55,441 nt of DNA from CAYGUK01 sp964352985 (GTDB lineage Bacteria; Pseudomonadota; Gammaproteobacteria; JAHCLG01), in contig CAYGUK010000012.1 of the NCBI GenBank assembly GCA_964352985.1, positions 1 to 55,441 of the forward strand. Reading direction: 5' to 3'. The notes under the pieces were generated by a model that was not told the DNA's origin, did not search any database, and worked only from the letters and a program-made list of their open reading frames with translations. The position numbers were made by a program, and so were the translations under genes. Of this stretch, positions 44,286 through 54,440 are shown piece after piece. How positions within the stretch are numbered: the first letter of the stretch is position 1; each line of letters opens with the position of its first letter.

Positions 44286-46538
44286 TCAAGTTTTATATCT
44301 TTGGCTTGAATAGTGTGTAGGACGCTCTTCATGCATCTCTTGAGTTTGAACCATGGCGCGTAATAATTTTACATTTAATTGTAAGTCGAGAATTTGACCA
44401 CCATGTTCAAAACCTTTTTTACAGATTGAATTTTCATTACTTCTTTTAATTGTGACGAGAAGGGTATCTAATCTTTTTAACATATCTAAATTATCGGTAG
44501 CATCTGCTAATTCGGTATTGATGCTGATGGAGAGGTGGTGCATTATCAAGAGTGGATTAATATTTAAGCCTGGGATTTTATAATCAATTGCTAACCCTTG
44601 TAATAAACTGGTTAGTGTGTCGATATCTTCAGTGCGTAATTTTGCTGAATTATTTTTTAATAAAGTAAGGAGGCTTTCTATTCTATTGCCATCATGGCCT
44701 AAAAAAGCAGCATCCCAATCAGTGAGTTTAAGAGACCTAATTGCTTTTATTAATTGTTGAACAAATTGTTTATAGAGGTTTGTGATGAATTGAGTTGTAT
44801 TTTCGTAGAGCGTAATAATTTCATCTTCAATGTCTATATCAAATTCACTTATATCAGATAATGTATCATCATCTGCTAACGATAGATCTTGATCAACTGG
44901 TTCTTCCACTATGGGTTCTTCTGAATCGCGAGAACTACGTGATGAAATTGAATGTCGGGGAACTAGAGAAGTCTCTCTCTCCATTCTATTTAAAATTAAT
45001 TGCGTACTTGTTCCTGAAGGATATGAGGCACTTTCCAATTGTATCACTGAGGGTGTTAATAAGCTGTTGAGCGAAATTTCAAGTTTATTTAATGACGCAA
45101 TTTCTTCGAGTAATCGCTTTTTATTCTCAAGTATTCTTTGATAAACAGGATTATCTTCGTTATATCCGCTTGCAATCAGATCACCCAACAAATGATCACA
45201 ATAAGTCACACGGCTATTACACTCTGTAATTAAATCGGTTATTTGTATTAGATACGGTTGGATTTCTTCTTTATTACTTATATTTCCTTTTAACAGGGGC
45301 TCGATTTTAGCTGTCAAAGCGATATTTTTTCTGATTAGATCATGAGAAATTGTTTTATCAAGCATGATTAATCGATTAATACTATCATGGTATAAATTAT
45401 TAAATTGTTCAATAACCGGGGCGAGAAATTTATCATAATAAGTATGTGCGGTATCAATCATACAAATATTGAGCTCACCTGAATTTGACATTGCCGTAAA
45501 ATTTTGTGAGTTCATCAAAAACGCGACGATTTGACTTGCAGTTGTTTCACTATAGTGTTCACTTAAGCTTTTTTTCATGCTTCCACATGCTTCTATCATT
45601 ACTTTCATTTTTTTTTCAACACTTGCTGAGGATGTGCTAGCAATAATACCGCCGACACCATCATCAAATTGTTGATGACAATCTTTGAACATTTTAAATG
45701 ATTCTGCGAGAGACAAGACCCCGGGTTTAAATGCCTCGTTATCTCTATCAAGGTTTGAGACTTGCATGATGGTTTCAAGAATATCATCAGTTCTCTTTTG
45801 ATAAACTTGTTGTTGGTATTCTACAATGACAAGAGGATGATACAAGGTTTTGATATCTGAAAAATGCTCACCACGAATTTGTGCTAATGTTTCAAGTTCT
45901 ATCCCTAAACATTGGATGATATAACGTGAAATAGTTTGTTCTAATTGTCCTTGTTCTCTTGCAATTTGTGTAATGGCATAAAGTGTTTGATGGGGTATAT
46001 GTTCGGTTAATAGCGACATATATCTATAGAGGCCGCGATCAATATGTTGAAATGTCTCATCAATATCAACATTGAAAGAACTTAATAATTCTTTTCGTTG
46101 TTGAAGATGATGTTGCAAATATTTACATTGAATTAGTAGTGCAATAAGAATCATTGAAAATTGCATAGCAACTTCTGATGTAAAATCAATTTTATTTAAT
46201 TTGTAAAGATTATAGGCTATTTTTGCAACTTTATAATCTATAGCTCGTCGTTGTGCAAATGATAGATTTTTAGCAGTCAAGTATTTTGAAATTAAATCAT
46301 TGATGTGTTCTCCCAAAGTAATAAAAAAAGCAATGATGTTTTTTGAATCCGCATCTGTACCGGATCATTGTGCTTGTACGCGCTGACATTCTTGAAGATA
46401 TTGAGTTGCTAATTTAGGGAGCTCTGTAACACACGCGAACGAAACTGTTGCGGCAAGCGGTAACTGTTGCAATAACTGTTTATCTTTTCTAATTCTTTCA
46501 TCAAGATTAACTCGTAATCTTTTAAAATTTGCTAGCAT
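44286..46538 (-). pseudogene. 751-codon orphan gene split by an in-frame TGA
   Basis: From ATG at 46538 (AAAGACG ahead) a frame runs 57 codons, ends at TGA 46365-46367, and then continues in the same frame through TTG at 46316 to 44286, a further 676-residue open stretch. So one gene of about 750 codons carries a single nonsense codon. The long part is helical and acidic, with a Ser/Asp/Glu-rich linker (SLADDDTLSDISEFD) near the last third. It has no signal peptide, domain or enzyme motif I know. The 676-residue part might still be made from TTG 46316, which lacks a good ribosome site. Confidence 0.6.
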
Positions 46539-46834
46539 CGTCTTTGCTAATTTAATAATACTTCATTAAATATAGCACTTTCATATCGATACAAGTTTTT
46601 AAGTTCTTGAATTAAATAATAGAATTATTTTATTTTTTTTAAATCCTTACTATTGAAATTGTTTTAATCCGTATTAATTAATCAATATTACTTATTAATA
46701 TAAAATCCGGTGATATATCTCATTGTTTTAAATCAAAAAATGCAAGCGAAATTTGAAATTTCATTGAGATAGACTATGTTTAATATAAGAGGACTAATAA
46801 TTTTAATAAACCAATTATAAAAGAAGAATAAGCT

Positions 46835-47485
46835 ATGTTTACTAGAAAAAAACCAGAAAAAGAAGATGAATTGTCTGTTCCATTACTCGAATCTCATCAA
46901 GATAATATTGACTTAGATGTTGCTGAAGAAATTGAGCATGAAGCTAAACACTCAAAGGAAAGTGAAATCCTTGTAGTTGAGGAAGAACTGGCTCACCAAG
47001 AATTAGAACAAAAGAAATCACAAGAAGCTTTTCGTTTGTTAGATTTGCCAGAGGATGCTCAATTATTAATAGCAAGTTTCCTAACCGATGAAGATTATGC
47101 GAATCTACGTGCGACGAGTTACGTTTTACATGGTCCGGTTAATCCGCAATATCGTTTACAATATGCTTGTTGTTTTTATGAGTGTGTTACACATTATGCT
47201 GATAGACAGTTACAAGTTCAAAGAGAATTATGTGAAACCGTGCACCGCGATTCTGATGGTGATGAATGTGCGGAATGCTGTGTTCAAAGTTGTATTTGTC
47301 TCTGCTGTATTCTCGATCTACCAGTGACAGTCGCAACACAAATACTAAGATGGCCGATTCTGGCATCAGGAACTTGTATAGCGTATTCTTGTGGAAGTTG
47401 CTTTGATGCCCAACTTGCGCTACAAGATTGTATTCGAGATCGTGAAACTCAACTTTTGCCACCAAGGCAACAAACTATGATATAG
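46835..47485 (+). CDS. F-box protein with cysteine-rich hydrophobic C-terminus, likely host-directed
   Basis: 216 residues. Part 1 (1-62) is very acidic. Part 2 (about 66-100) reads FRLLDLPEDAQLLIASFLT and then DEDYANLRATSYVLHG, fitting the F-box pattern (LPxE.. I..FL...D...LR.TS..L) that binds SKP1 in eukaryotic ubiquitin ligases. Part 3 has about fifteen cysteines and a hydrophobic stretch (CICLCCILDLPVTVATQI, then LASGTCIAYSCGSC), perhaps lipidated or membrane-inserting. Bacteria have no SCF complex, so an F-box suggests a protein acting inside a eukaryotic cell. There is no signal peptide; the ribosome site is weak (AGAAGAA). Confidence 0.75.
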   Translation: MFTRKKPEKEDELSVPLLESHQDNIDLDVAEEIEHEAKHSKESEILVVEEELAHQELEQKKSQEAFRLLDLPEDAQLLIASFLTDEDYANLRATSYVLHGPVNPQYRLQYACCFYECVTHYADRQLQVQRELCETVHRDSDGDECAECCVQSCICLCCILDLPVTVATQILRWPILASGTCIAYSCGSCFDAQLALQDCIRDRETQLLPPRQQTMI

Positions 47486-47576
47486 TTTGTCAGAATATTA
47501 TTTTTGTGTGTTATAAAAATTAACATGTGTTTTCTCTATAGCGTGTTATGTGCTAGTCGTGTTTGTTAGTTATCGC

Positions 47577-47622
47577 AAAATATAAATTAATCTGTTTTTA
47601 AAAACAGATTAATTTATATTTT
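47577..47622. terminator. Perfect 46-bp palindrome downstream of the F-box gene
   Basis: Two 23-base arms with no spacer, meeting at 47599/47600, starting AAAATATAAATTAATC and ending GATTAATTTATATTTT. The centre is CTGTTTTT AAAAACAG. It lies 91 bases after the F-box stop. As RNA it folds into a long AT-rich stem with T-tracts on either strand, which fits a two-way terminator; as DNA it could form a cruciform or a binding site. Confidence 0.55.
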
Positions 47623-47825
47623 ATATTGTATTAGAAATATAATAAAATTTAATCAAGCTATTTACTACCAAGTATTCTAAATGCTTTAACCCTATTTCAA
47701 TATCAAATTTCACTGCTTAATACCCTAAAAAATTTCAGATGTGTAAAACTGACATTTTGTCATACAATAAAATGTTACTATTATATAACGATACAAATTT
47801 ATCAAATAACAAAAGGTTAATTTCA

Positions 47826-48286
47826 ATGCCACGCTCTCAATCACAATCTATTGTCCCAATCCTGAGTGAAAGTGAAAGTAAAAAAAGATCTGAAACTTTT
47901 GATAAATCTGATTATAAAGTTTTAACAATCACTGATTGTTATGTCTATATAGCTAAAATTCTAGATTTATTATCTGATGAACCCCATTTGGGAAAGGAGT
48001 TAAGTAAAATAGGGGGGGGGTATTTAACAGTAATACTCCTCGTCTCAATGCAGAGTTAAGACGTGATATTCAAGGCCGGCATGCGAATTTATCTGCGCAT
48101 GAGAAAAATTTTTATGAAATTTGCGTAAAAAAACATATAAAATATACAGCTTCATCACTTAATAATTCTAGTCATGCTAGTCAATTTGAAAATGTATTAA
48201 ACAAAAAATTCATTACAATATTTCAAAAACATTTTTTTATTGAGAATGGATTATTTGAACGATATTACATTGTGTGGATAGAATAA
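47826..48286 (+). pseudogene. Gene interrupted at a G9 tract, probably phase-variable
   Basis: ATG at 47826 (AAAAGG ahead) opens a frame that reaches nine consecutive G's (48012-48020) and stops soon after at 48059. One extra G would continue into NSNTPRLNAELRRDIQGRHA and on to a natural end at TAA 48284, giving a 153-residue protein. The downstream part stays open for 87 codons, so the gene looks healthy apart from the tract. It is helical, Ser-rich at the N-terminus (MPRSQSQSIVPILSESESKK), with no known domain. In the present state it would be OFF. Confidence 0.6.
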
Positions 48287-48627
48287 TTAATTTGAATAAA
48301 TTGAAAATAAATATTGAAAGATTTTTTAAAGTATTGAATCAGATAAGTGATATGAGTATTAGATATTATTGATATCGTGAAATTTTATATTTACGTAATA
48401 AAAATTTCATAAAGATTTTGAGAATTGAAAGGAATATGTTAATAATAGGATAGAATAAATATCCCTTCACACGATTTTAATATGAAGAAGTAAGTCCACC
48501 TGCTTGGACAAATTGTGAAGTAATGTCATTGCAATGGCTTTGACGATTTTACAGTAATTTAAAGTCTTTCAACGCAAAGAATAAAAATGTTTAATCCTTT
48601 AGGTTTAGTAAGGAGATTATTATCAAT
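48287..48627. other. Intergenic before the DHA2 transporter
   Basis: AT-rich, no gene seen. It holds CTTCACA...TTGTGAAG partial inverted repeats near 48470-48530 and ends in a strong ribosome site AAGGAG (48610-48615), which has no ATG, GTG or TTG at the right distance in the transporter's frame. Confidence 0.45.
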
Positions 48628-48681
48628 ATTGCAACATACAACGAAAATCCTCGTAAATGGTGGGCGCTATTTGGTTTAGGT

Positions 48682-50130
48682 ATGGCGTTAGTTTTGTTAA
48701 ATTTAGATTTAACCGTCGTTAATTTGGCCTTACCCATATTGGGTCGACGTTTTCATTCCAGCTTAGCAACACTTCAATGGGTCAATAATATTTATTCATT
48801 AACATTTGCGGCTTTAGTGGTATTTGCAGGTAAAATTGCAGATAGACATGGCCATAAAAAAATATATCTTTTTGGTATTTGCTTTTTTTTCTTGGGTTCA
48901 CTGATTGCAGGACTCGCGCCTAATATTGCTACACTAATAATTGGACGCTTTTTTCAGGGTGTTGGCATGGCAGGGACGTTTGGCATGATATTCATTTTAG
49001 CTAATGCCGCTTTTCCACCAGAACAACGTAGTATCGCGATTGGTCTGTTAGTTGTGTTTGTGGGACTTGCACAAGCGCTTGGACCAACTATTGGTGGTTT
49101 AATCGTTGAACACTTAGGATGGCGCTATGCCTTTTATATCAATTTGCCGTTTTGTTTATTAAGTTTTATCTTAGTTATTTTTGCCTGTCAAAAAGACAAG
49201 CTTAATCCTCAAACCTTAATTCATTATCTCAGTGGTGTGTTGTTAATTATTGCTTATTCAATTTTAGTTTTTACTTTTAATGAATCAAAAAGTTGGGGGT
49301 TTCTTAGCTTTCAATTTCTTTCTTATCTTGCAGTTGGAATTATTGTTTTTATTGTAACATTATTTTGGCAAAGAAAATTAAAGTCGCCATTTTTAGATCT
49401 TTCATTATTTCGTTCAAAAACATATAGCTCAGTAAGTATCATTCGATTATTATTTCAGTTTAATTTTGGTGCTTTCTTTTTTATTCTACCTATTTATCTG
49501 CAAAATATCATTGGCATGTCACCCGCACAAACTGGAACAGTAATGTTAATTATGACAGCACCACTTGCATTGTGTTCGTCAATTATCGGCAAGGTTAATA
49601 AACATTTAAAACCACAAATAACAATTGCTGTTTCTCAATCAATGGCGACTATTGGATTTATTATTTTTGCTTTACTTCCTATATCACCTATAAATTGGTG
49701 GTGGTTTAGTATTGCGCTAGTTTGTATCGGCGTTAACGTGGGTATGATTTACGCCACGACCAATTACGCGATCATTTCAAGTTTACCCGATGATAAAAAA
49801 GGCGTTGGTTATGGTTTTTTCAGTGCTAATGCTTACTTTTTTTATAGTATCGGTGTGGCGTTGGCAGGTTCTTTGATAAGCATTATTGGACAATCACATT
49901 TTCAATCATTATTAATCACCACTTTTGGTAAAGATTCCCATTTAATTGCTAATGCAAAATTAAGTTTATATGCGAGCGGTGCTCAGCCAATCCATAATTT
50001 ATTGCAACTTCATCTTGAACATGGCAAGACAATAATGCAATTAGCAAAACAATCTTTCGCTATGGGTTTTAGTGTGATTATGTGGTTATTCGCAATTATT
50101 TCAATAATTACATTATTACTCTGTTTATAA
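48682..50130 (+). CDS. DHA2-type MFS transporter, 14 helices, with abnormal start
   Basis: 482 residues from the first ATG (48682), but the family's usual N-terminus (NPRKWWALFGLG) is encoded just upstream in frame, back to an AAGGAG site at 48610-48615. No ATG/GTG/TTG lies there; ATT at 48628 or ATC at 48622 are the only in-frame options. The rest is standard: LLNLDLTVVNLALPILG in helix 1, KIADRHGHKK as motif A, GRFFQGVGMAGT, and motif C GLAQALGPTIGG. The family exports drugs or related compounds by proton exchange. Either a rare start codon is used or the gene lost its start. Confidence 0.85.
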   Translation: MALVLLNLDLTVVNLALPILGRRFHSSLATLQWVNNIYSLTFAALVVFAGKIADRHGHKKIYLFGICFFFLGSLIAGLAPNIATLIIGRFFQGVGMAGTFGMIFILANAAFPPEQRSIAIGLLVVFVGLAQALGPTIGGLIVEHLGWRYAFYINLPFCLLSFILVIFACQKDKLNPQTLIHYLSGVLLIIAYSILVFTFNESKSWGFLSFQFLSYLAVGIIVFIVTLFWQRKLKSPFLDLSLFRSKTYSSVSIIRLLFQFNFGAFFFILPIYLQNIIGMSPAQTGTVMLIMTAPLALCSSIIGKVNKHLKPQITIAVSQSMATIGFIIFALLPISPINWWWFSIALVCIGVNVGMIYATTNYAIISSLPDDKKGVGYGFFSANAYFFYSIGVALAGSLISIIGQSHFQSLLITTFGKDSHLIANAKLSLYASGAQPIHNLLQLHLEHGKTIMQLAKQSFAMGFSVIMWLFAIISIITLLLCL

Positions 50131-50629
50131 ACAGTATGATAAAAATATTAGCGTGCAATGGGACTATTATTATCTTAATTAAAGCTTCTACTTATCAAGT
50201 AAAATCTTAACAAAAAGATTGTAACTGTTGATCCACTGATAAGTTCTTTTCAGATCGAGTATCGCAAAACTATCTTTTACGTTCACTTTCGGGAACACTC
50301 ATCTTACACCTTCTTAGATTATATTTAACTAAATAAAGAGTAATATCTCGTTCGCTGTTACTAGGTTGAAGCTAGCATGTTGCCTTGTAATCATTGTTCA
50401 TTTTGAGCGGGGTATTTATAAATTCTTCTCGGATTTATATTTCTTTCATAATGTAACAATATCATGGATCGGTAACAAATTTATTTCTGAATAGTGACAT
50501 GAAATGTTGTATTGTATTGATGCGCGGGGCGTTATAAATGCTTCCTGATAAAATATGAGATAAAAAACAATCACACTTAAAAACTAAGCGTTTAAGATTG
50601 CTATATTTTTTTTAAGCTTCTGTCGTTTT
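50131..50629. other. Intergenic, no intact gene
   Basis: 499 bases. On the minus strand there is a 33-codon open stretch (about 50206-50310, reading VNVKDSFAILDLKRTYQWIN) and an adjacent MSVPESERKR start behind AAGGTG. Together they may be the remains of a small gene. Nothing else is visible. Confidence 0.4.
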
Positions 50630-52330
50630 TTAATGTTTAACGCGTCTTTTCTTTAGTTGAGACACTTCAGCTGAGCATTCTTGATATTTTGAATTGTCAA
50701 ATTGATCAAATTGTATATTATATTTTTTTGCTATGTTGAATTGATCTAAAGCTTGTTGATAACGGCGGCTCGCATATTCGATTCTGCCAAGAAGCAAATT
50801 TGCAGGACCTATATGACTATTAATTTCTAGTAAGCAATGTAGACCATATTTTGCAGCTTCGACATGACTATTGATAATAAGATGTTTACACATATTAAAA
50901 AAGTTTTCAGCATCTTCAATAGGATATTTTTTACTCGTGGTGGTGACTAACGCAACGACATTATTCAAACTTACTCTCTCGATTGGGGATAATACATCTC
51001 TAGCATTATAATAGTTAAAATAAAGTGGTGAACGTCTTTGAGTGCTTGCAACTGTAATTGCATGATTCAGATATGAATCAATATGGGCATATAATTCAGT
51101 ATAAAAAAACCTGATTATTTGTGGGGGTAAGTGACCAAATAAATGCGCATCATATTCATATTCATAGCAACTTTTGGGATATTTTTTGAGAGAATTTTTT
51201 ATTATATTTGGAACATTAACAATAAAATCCAGGACGTTGTTAATTTTATAAATCATGATTATTGCATTTTCATGAAATTGAAATTCTTGAATTTGAAAGT
51301 CGCCGAATATAATAGGTGAAAGTTGAAATCTGTAAGTTTGTCTTAAATTAAATTCTGCCGCAAAATTTCTCGAATTTTGAGAGTTAGGTGAAGAAATCTT
51401 AAGTGATTTTTGATAGAACTGTTGATAAATATCTTGAAACTGAGCTTTTAATACCCGCAGTTGTTTTTTTTGTGCCAGATTCAATTCGCCAGTTTGTTCT
51501 TTAATAAGCTGGCCTTTTAATCTTTCTATACGGCTTTCACCCAGCATAATTAATTTTTCTAGTGATTTATCATTTGTTGTTTTGGGTAAATAAGCTGATT
51601 TAGTATATGCGCCTTTTACTAATTGATGCGCGGTATTAATTACGGCATGACGAAGTTCATGGCGGATTAAATAACCATTCGTGTTTTCTGTTTCGACAAG
51701 CGTCAACTCTTTAATCGATGCTAAAAATCCACCATCATATTCATCCGAATTCCCTTTTATAGTAGATATTTCATCCTGAGCAAGTATGCGAAGATGAAAT
51801 CCAGATAAATGTTGAAAGGGTATTTTTAAATAATAGTCTATACCTGGTATATGTTGAATCATTCGATAAATAGTATTAACTATCTGCTGACATTTTGTTG
51901 GTTCTGCTATGATAAAACTTGCAATATGATCTTGGTTAACGATAGGGGTTGTCTCTATCGACCGAATGTCTTGATATTCAAATGGTCTAAATTTGCAATG
52001 TGAAAGACAATGACTTGAAGGTTGATCGTCATGAATATCTTGACTTTGACATTCACTAACAACGTTGGCATTAGCCGTGCCGATAAAAACAAAAGAAAGA
52101 AATAATAAATGTGATTTTTTAACAGTGACTTGTTTGCTGTGTGTCAACGCTTTATCGATTTGTTCTTCACTATCTCGCCAAATATTGAAACTTGTGTAAG
52201 CAGCTTGAGTTAAACTAACAGGTAATAGCAGTATTTTAAACGCTGCTGTTATTGATTCCCAAAAAATATTAGTTTGCCTTGTTGCGGTTTTTCCTAAAAA
52301 ATTAGGATGTTGGTAATCTTTATAAAACAA
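50630..52330 (-). CDS. Putative zinc metalloprotease-like protein (HELRH)
   Basis: 566 residues from TTG at 52330; TTG at 52147 would instead yield a clean signal peptide (VKKSHLLFLSFVFIGTANA). At 221-231 the sequence is LIRHELRHAVI, an HExxH zinc site (His224, Glu225, His228). Possible third ligands lie in YEYEYDAHLFG (Glu390/Glu392) or FFYTELYAHI (Glu412), as in gluzincins. A C-terminal TPR-like pair (about 493-555, LLLGRIEYASRRYQQALDQF) follows. It is preceded by cysteine-containing stretches. No known peptidase family is recognised; protein cleavage is inferred from the motif only. Confidence 0.65.
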   Translation of the reverse strand: MFYKDYQHPNFLGKTATRQTNIFWESITAAFKILLLPVSLTQAAYTSFNIWRDSEEQIDKALTHSKQVTVKKSHLLFLSFVFIGTANANVVSECQSQDIHDDQPSSHCLSHCKFRPFEYQDIRSIETTPIVNQDHIASFIIAEPTKCQQIVNTIYRMIQHIPGIDYYLKIPFQHLSGFHLRILAQDEISTIKGNSDEYDGGFLASIKELTLVETENTNGYLIRHELRHAVINTAHQLVKGAYTKSAYLPKTTNDKSLEKLIMLGESRIERLKGQLIKEQTGELNLAQKKQLRVLKAQFQDIYQQFYQKSLKISSPNSQNSRNFAAEFNLRQTYRFQLSPIIFGDFQIQEFQFHENAIIMIYKINNVLDFIVNVPNIIKNSLKKYPKSCYEYEYDAHLFGHLPPQIIRFFYTELYAHIDSYLNHAITVASTQRRSPLYFNYYNARDVLSPIERVSLNNVVALVTTTSKKYPIEDAENFFNMCKHLIINSHVEAAKYGLHCLLEINSHIGPANLLLGRIEYASRRYQQALDQFNIAKKYNIQFDQFDNSKYQECSAEVSQLKKRRVKH

Positions 52331-52581
52331 GTTATAGTCTCACTTAAAATACGATTGTTTTAATACTAAATAGTTATTAAATAAAATAATACGCATTTTT
52401 ATTGGTGTAAATGAATATAAAAATTTTAGTTGTATATCAGAACAAAGTGAATAATAATCTTGGGCTTAGCAGCTCTGTTTTTGTTCCGTTGATATTGATA
52501 CAGAGAGAAGATCGATTTTATAGCGATTTTCAAAAGTATTGAGCTATGATAAGGTTCATAAAACTAAAAATAGGAACCAAA

Positions 52582-52986
52582 ATGAGCTCAGCATACTCAG
52601 ATGATTTAAGAAAAAAAGTGATCGACGCCTATGAAGAAAAAAGCGGAACACAACAAGAAATAGCAGATTCATTTTCATTACATATTAGTACCTTTAAACG
52701 AATAATAAGTTTTTATCGTAAAACTGGAAAGCTTAGTAAAGAAAGAAATATAACTGGCCGCCCAAATAAAGTATCAGAGGTTGGTGAACAAGCAATCAAA
52801 GAATATATTTTAAAAAATCCGGATGTCATTTTATTGGATATTCAAGAATTTTATCATCACAATTATGGTGACCAAGTAAGTCTGTCAACAATCCATAGAA
52901 TAACGAAGAAATTAGGATTTCGCCGAAAGAAAAAAAGTTTTTTTGCAGAAGAGCAAATGCAAGATGATGTTAAAAAAAAGAATTGA
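52582..52986 (+). mobile_element. IS630-family transposase N-terminal fragment
   Basis: 134 residues from ATG at 52582 (AGGAA ahead): MSSAYSDDLRKKVIDAYEE, a helix-turn-helix (TQQEIADSFSLHISTFKRI), the GRPNKVSE linker and the second HTH VSLSTIHRITKKLGFRRKKKSF. These match the DNA-binding OrfA of IS630/Tc1-type elements. The DDE catalytic half (OrfB) is missing: after an A8 stretch the frame ends and unrelated AT-rich DNA follows. So this is a dead fragment. No inverted ends were found. Confidence 0.85.
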
Positions 52987-53154
52987 CTATAGACAGAGTG
53001 TAACCCCCCCCATAATTAAGACTATTTCAAAAATAGAATTATTAATTGAAAAAACATTATTTTTGTTACGATTTCGAAATTTAACAATCTTACATAATGT
53101 AGTTGAATACGATAAATTTTGATTTTTTGGGTCGATCTGAATTTTAATAAATAG

Positions 53155-53937
53155 CTATGTATTATTTAATAAATTATAAGTTAGGAAGTAGCCTAAGAAA
53201 TATCGTTGTTTCGTTTCTAAAATTGGGCTATTTGAATTATGGCCCAATAATCGGCTAACAGATGAGATTAAACCGGTATTCCAACTTTTTGATAATCGAT
53301 AATTGGCGAATAAATTTATACTAACACTATCAAAGCCAGCTTTAGCATTATAGTTGGGTAAACCACTGGCTTGTGATTCGTTTGGTGAAATTCCATAATA
53401 AACTTGGCTTTGTTGATGGTCTATCCAATTAATTGAAGGCCCAATCGTCAAAAATAATTTATTTGAAATAAATATCATCGTGCTTTGACCCATAGTGACA
53501 TTGGCACCATATTTTCGTTTAATACCTTGAAAAGCATTTACATATAAGTTAAACACTGACCAATTGACTGCTGCATTGACATTATATTGAAAATGAGAGG
53601 GTACGTTCGATAAGCCGGGAAAACGCTTGGCACGATCTTGCTTTTGTCCAAAATTATAATTCGCACCTAGTCCAAGGGTAAAATGCGGTAATTTTATTAT
53701 GTTATATCCTATGCCTTTATACACTGATATGTAAAATCGGCTATGATAAATATAATCAATATAGGGTAAAGGTAATACGCGGAATTGTTTTGCACCAGCA
53801 AATTTTTGAGTTGTTAAAACAAATAGCCCAATATCTAAATGGTTATCTTCATGTTTGAATTTCGGATTTTTTAAGTTAGCGTAACTTGATGTAACGAGGC
53901 CTAAAATAATAAAGAGTTTTATTAGTAATTTGGTCAT
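53155..53937 (-). CDS. MipA/OmpV family outer-membrane protein
   Basis: 260 residues: signal peptide MTKLLIKLFIILGLVTSSYA, then alternating beta-strands. Family markers are FRVLPLPYIDYIYHSRFYIS, LGLGANYNFGQKQDRAKR, QVYYGISPNESQASGLPNYN and YRLSKSWNTGLISSVSRLLG. MipA/OmpV proteins are beta-barrels linked with murein assembly (MltA/PBP1B scaffold) or antibiotic and osmotic response. The start follows AAAGGA. It stands alone on the minus strand. Confidence 0.88.
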   Translation of the reverse strand: MTKLLIKLFIILGLVTSSYANLKNPKFKHEDNHLDIGLFVLTTQKFAGAKQFRVLPLPYIDYIYHSRFYISVYKGIGYNIIKLPHFTLGLGANYNFGQKQDRAKRFPGLSNVPSHFQYNVNAAVNWSVFNLYVNAFQGIKRKYGANVTMGQSTMIFISNKLFLTIGPSINWIDHQQSQVYYGISPNESQASGLPNYNAKAGFDSVSINLFANYRLSKSWNTGLISSVSRLLGHNSNSPILETKQRYFLGYFLTYNLLNNT

Positions 53938-54440
53938 TTAAAATCCTTTTATATACAATAATAACTAAATAATATAATGTTTACATTGAGTTTTGTAATT
54001 AGTCAATAATTTTTTATGTGCAAACTGGGTGTAGTTTATATTTAATTTAAACGACTTTCTATATAGTACCACTCTTGATTTTGGGACAAATTTGAAATAG
54101 AAATTTATTCTCTCTTAATCGTGATTATAGGCTAAGCTTTGGTAATCATGAAATAGTCCAAGCTCAAAAAATTAAATGTGAAAATGGCAATATTCAAAAA
54201 AATATTACCTAATAAAATTAAAAAATATTCAAACACAAAATATTTGATTTTATAGATGTCTCTTTTTGATCAGATGTATATTACGCTAGAATTATTGGTA
54301 TTTTTTTTCTAATTATATGGGGTGTATATATCTGAAAAAAAAAGATACAATTCTGATATGCATTTATGAGAAATATTCAATTCGAGAATAACTTCGTGAA
54401 ATTTCCCATACAAAATTAAAATAAATAAGAGGTAAATGTT
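53938..54440. other. Intergenic with a short open relic
   Basis: 503 bases, no intact gene. A stretch at 54102-54212 stays open and reads NRDYRLSFGNHEIVQAQKIK; it has no start and no recognised relative. The end of the region carries the ribosome site AGAGG for the gene at 54441. Confidence 0.4.

Noticed and set aside
53004..53011. C8 tract after the IS630 fragment as a second phase switch
   Set aside because: No gene on either strand is joined by changing its length; the 42-codon open frame across it has no start or family.
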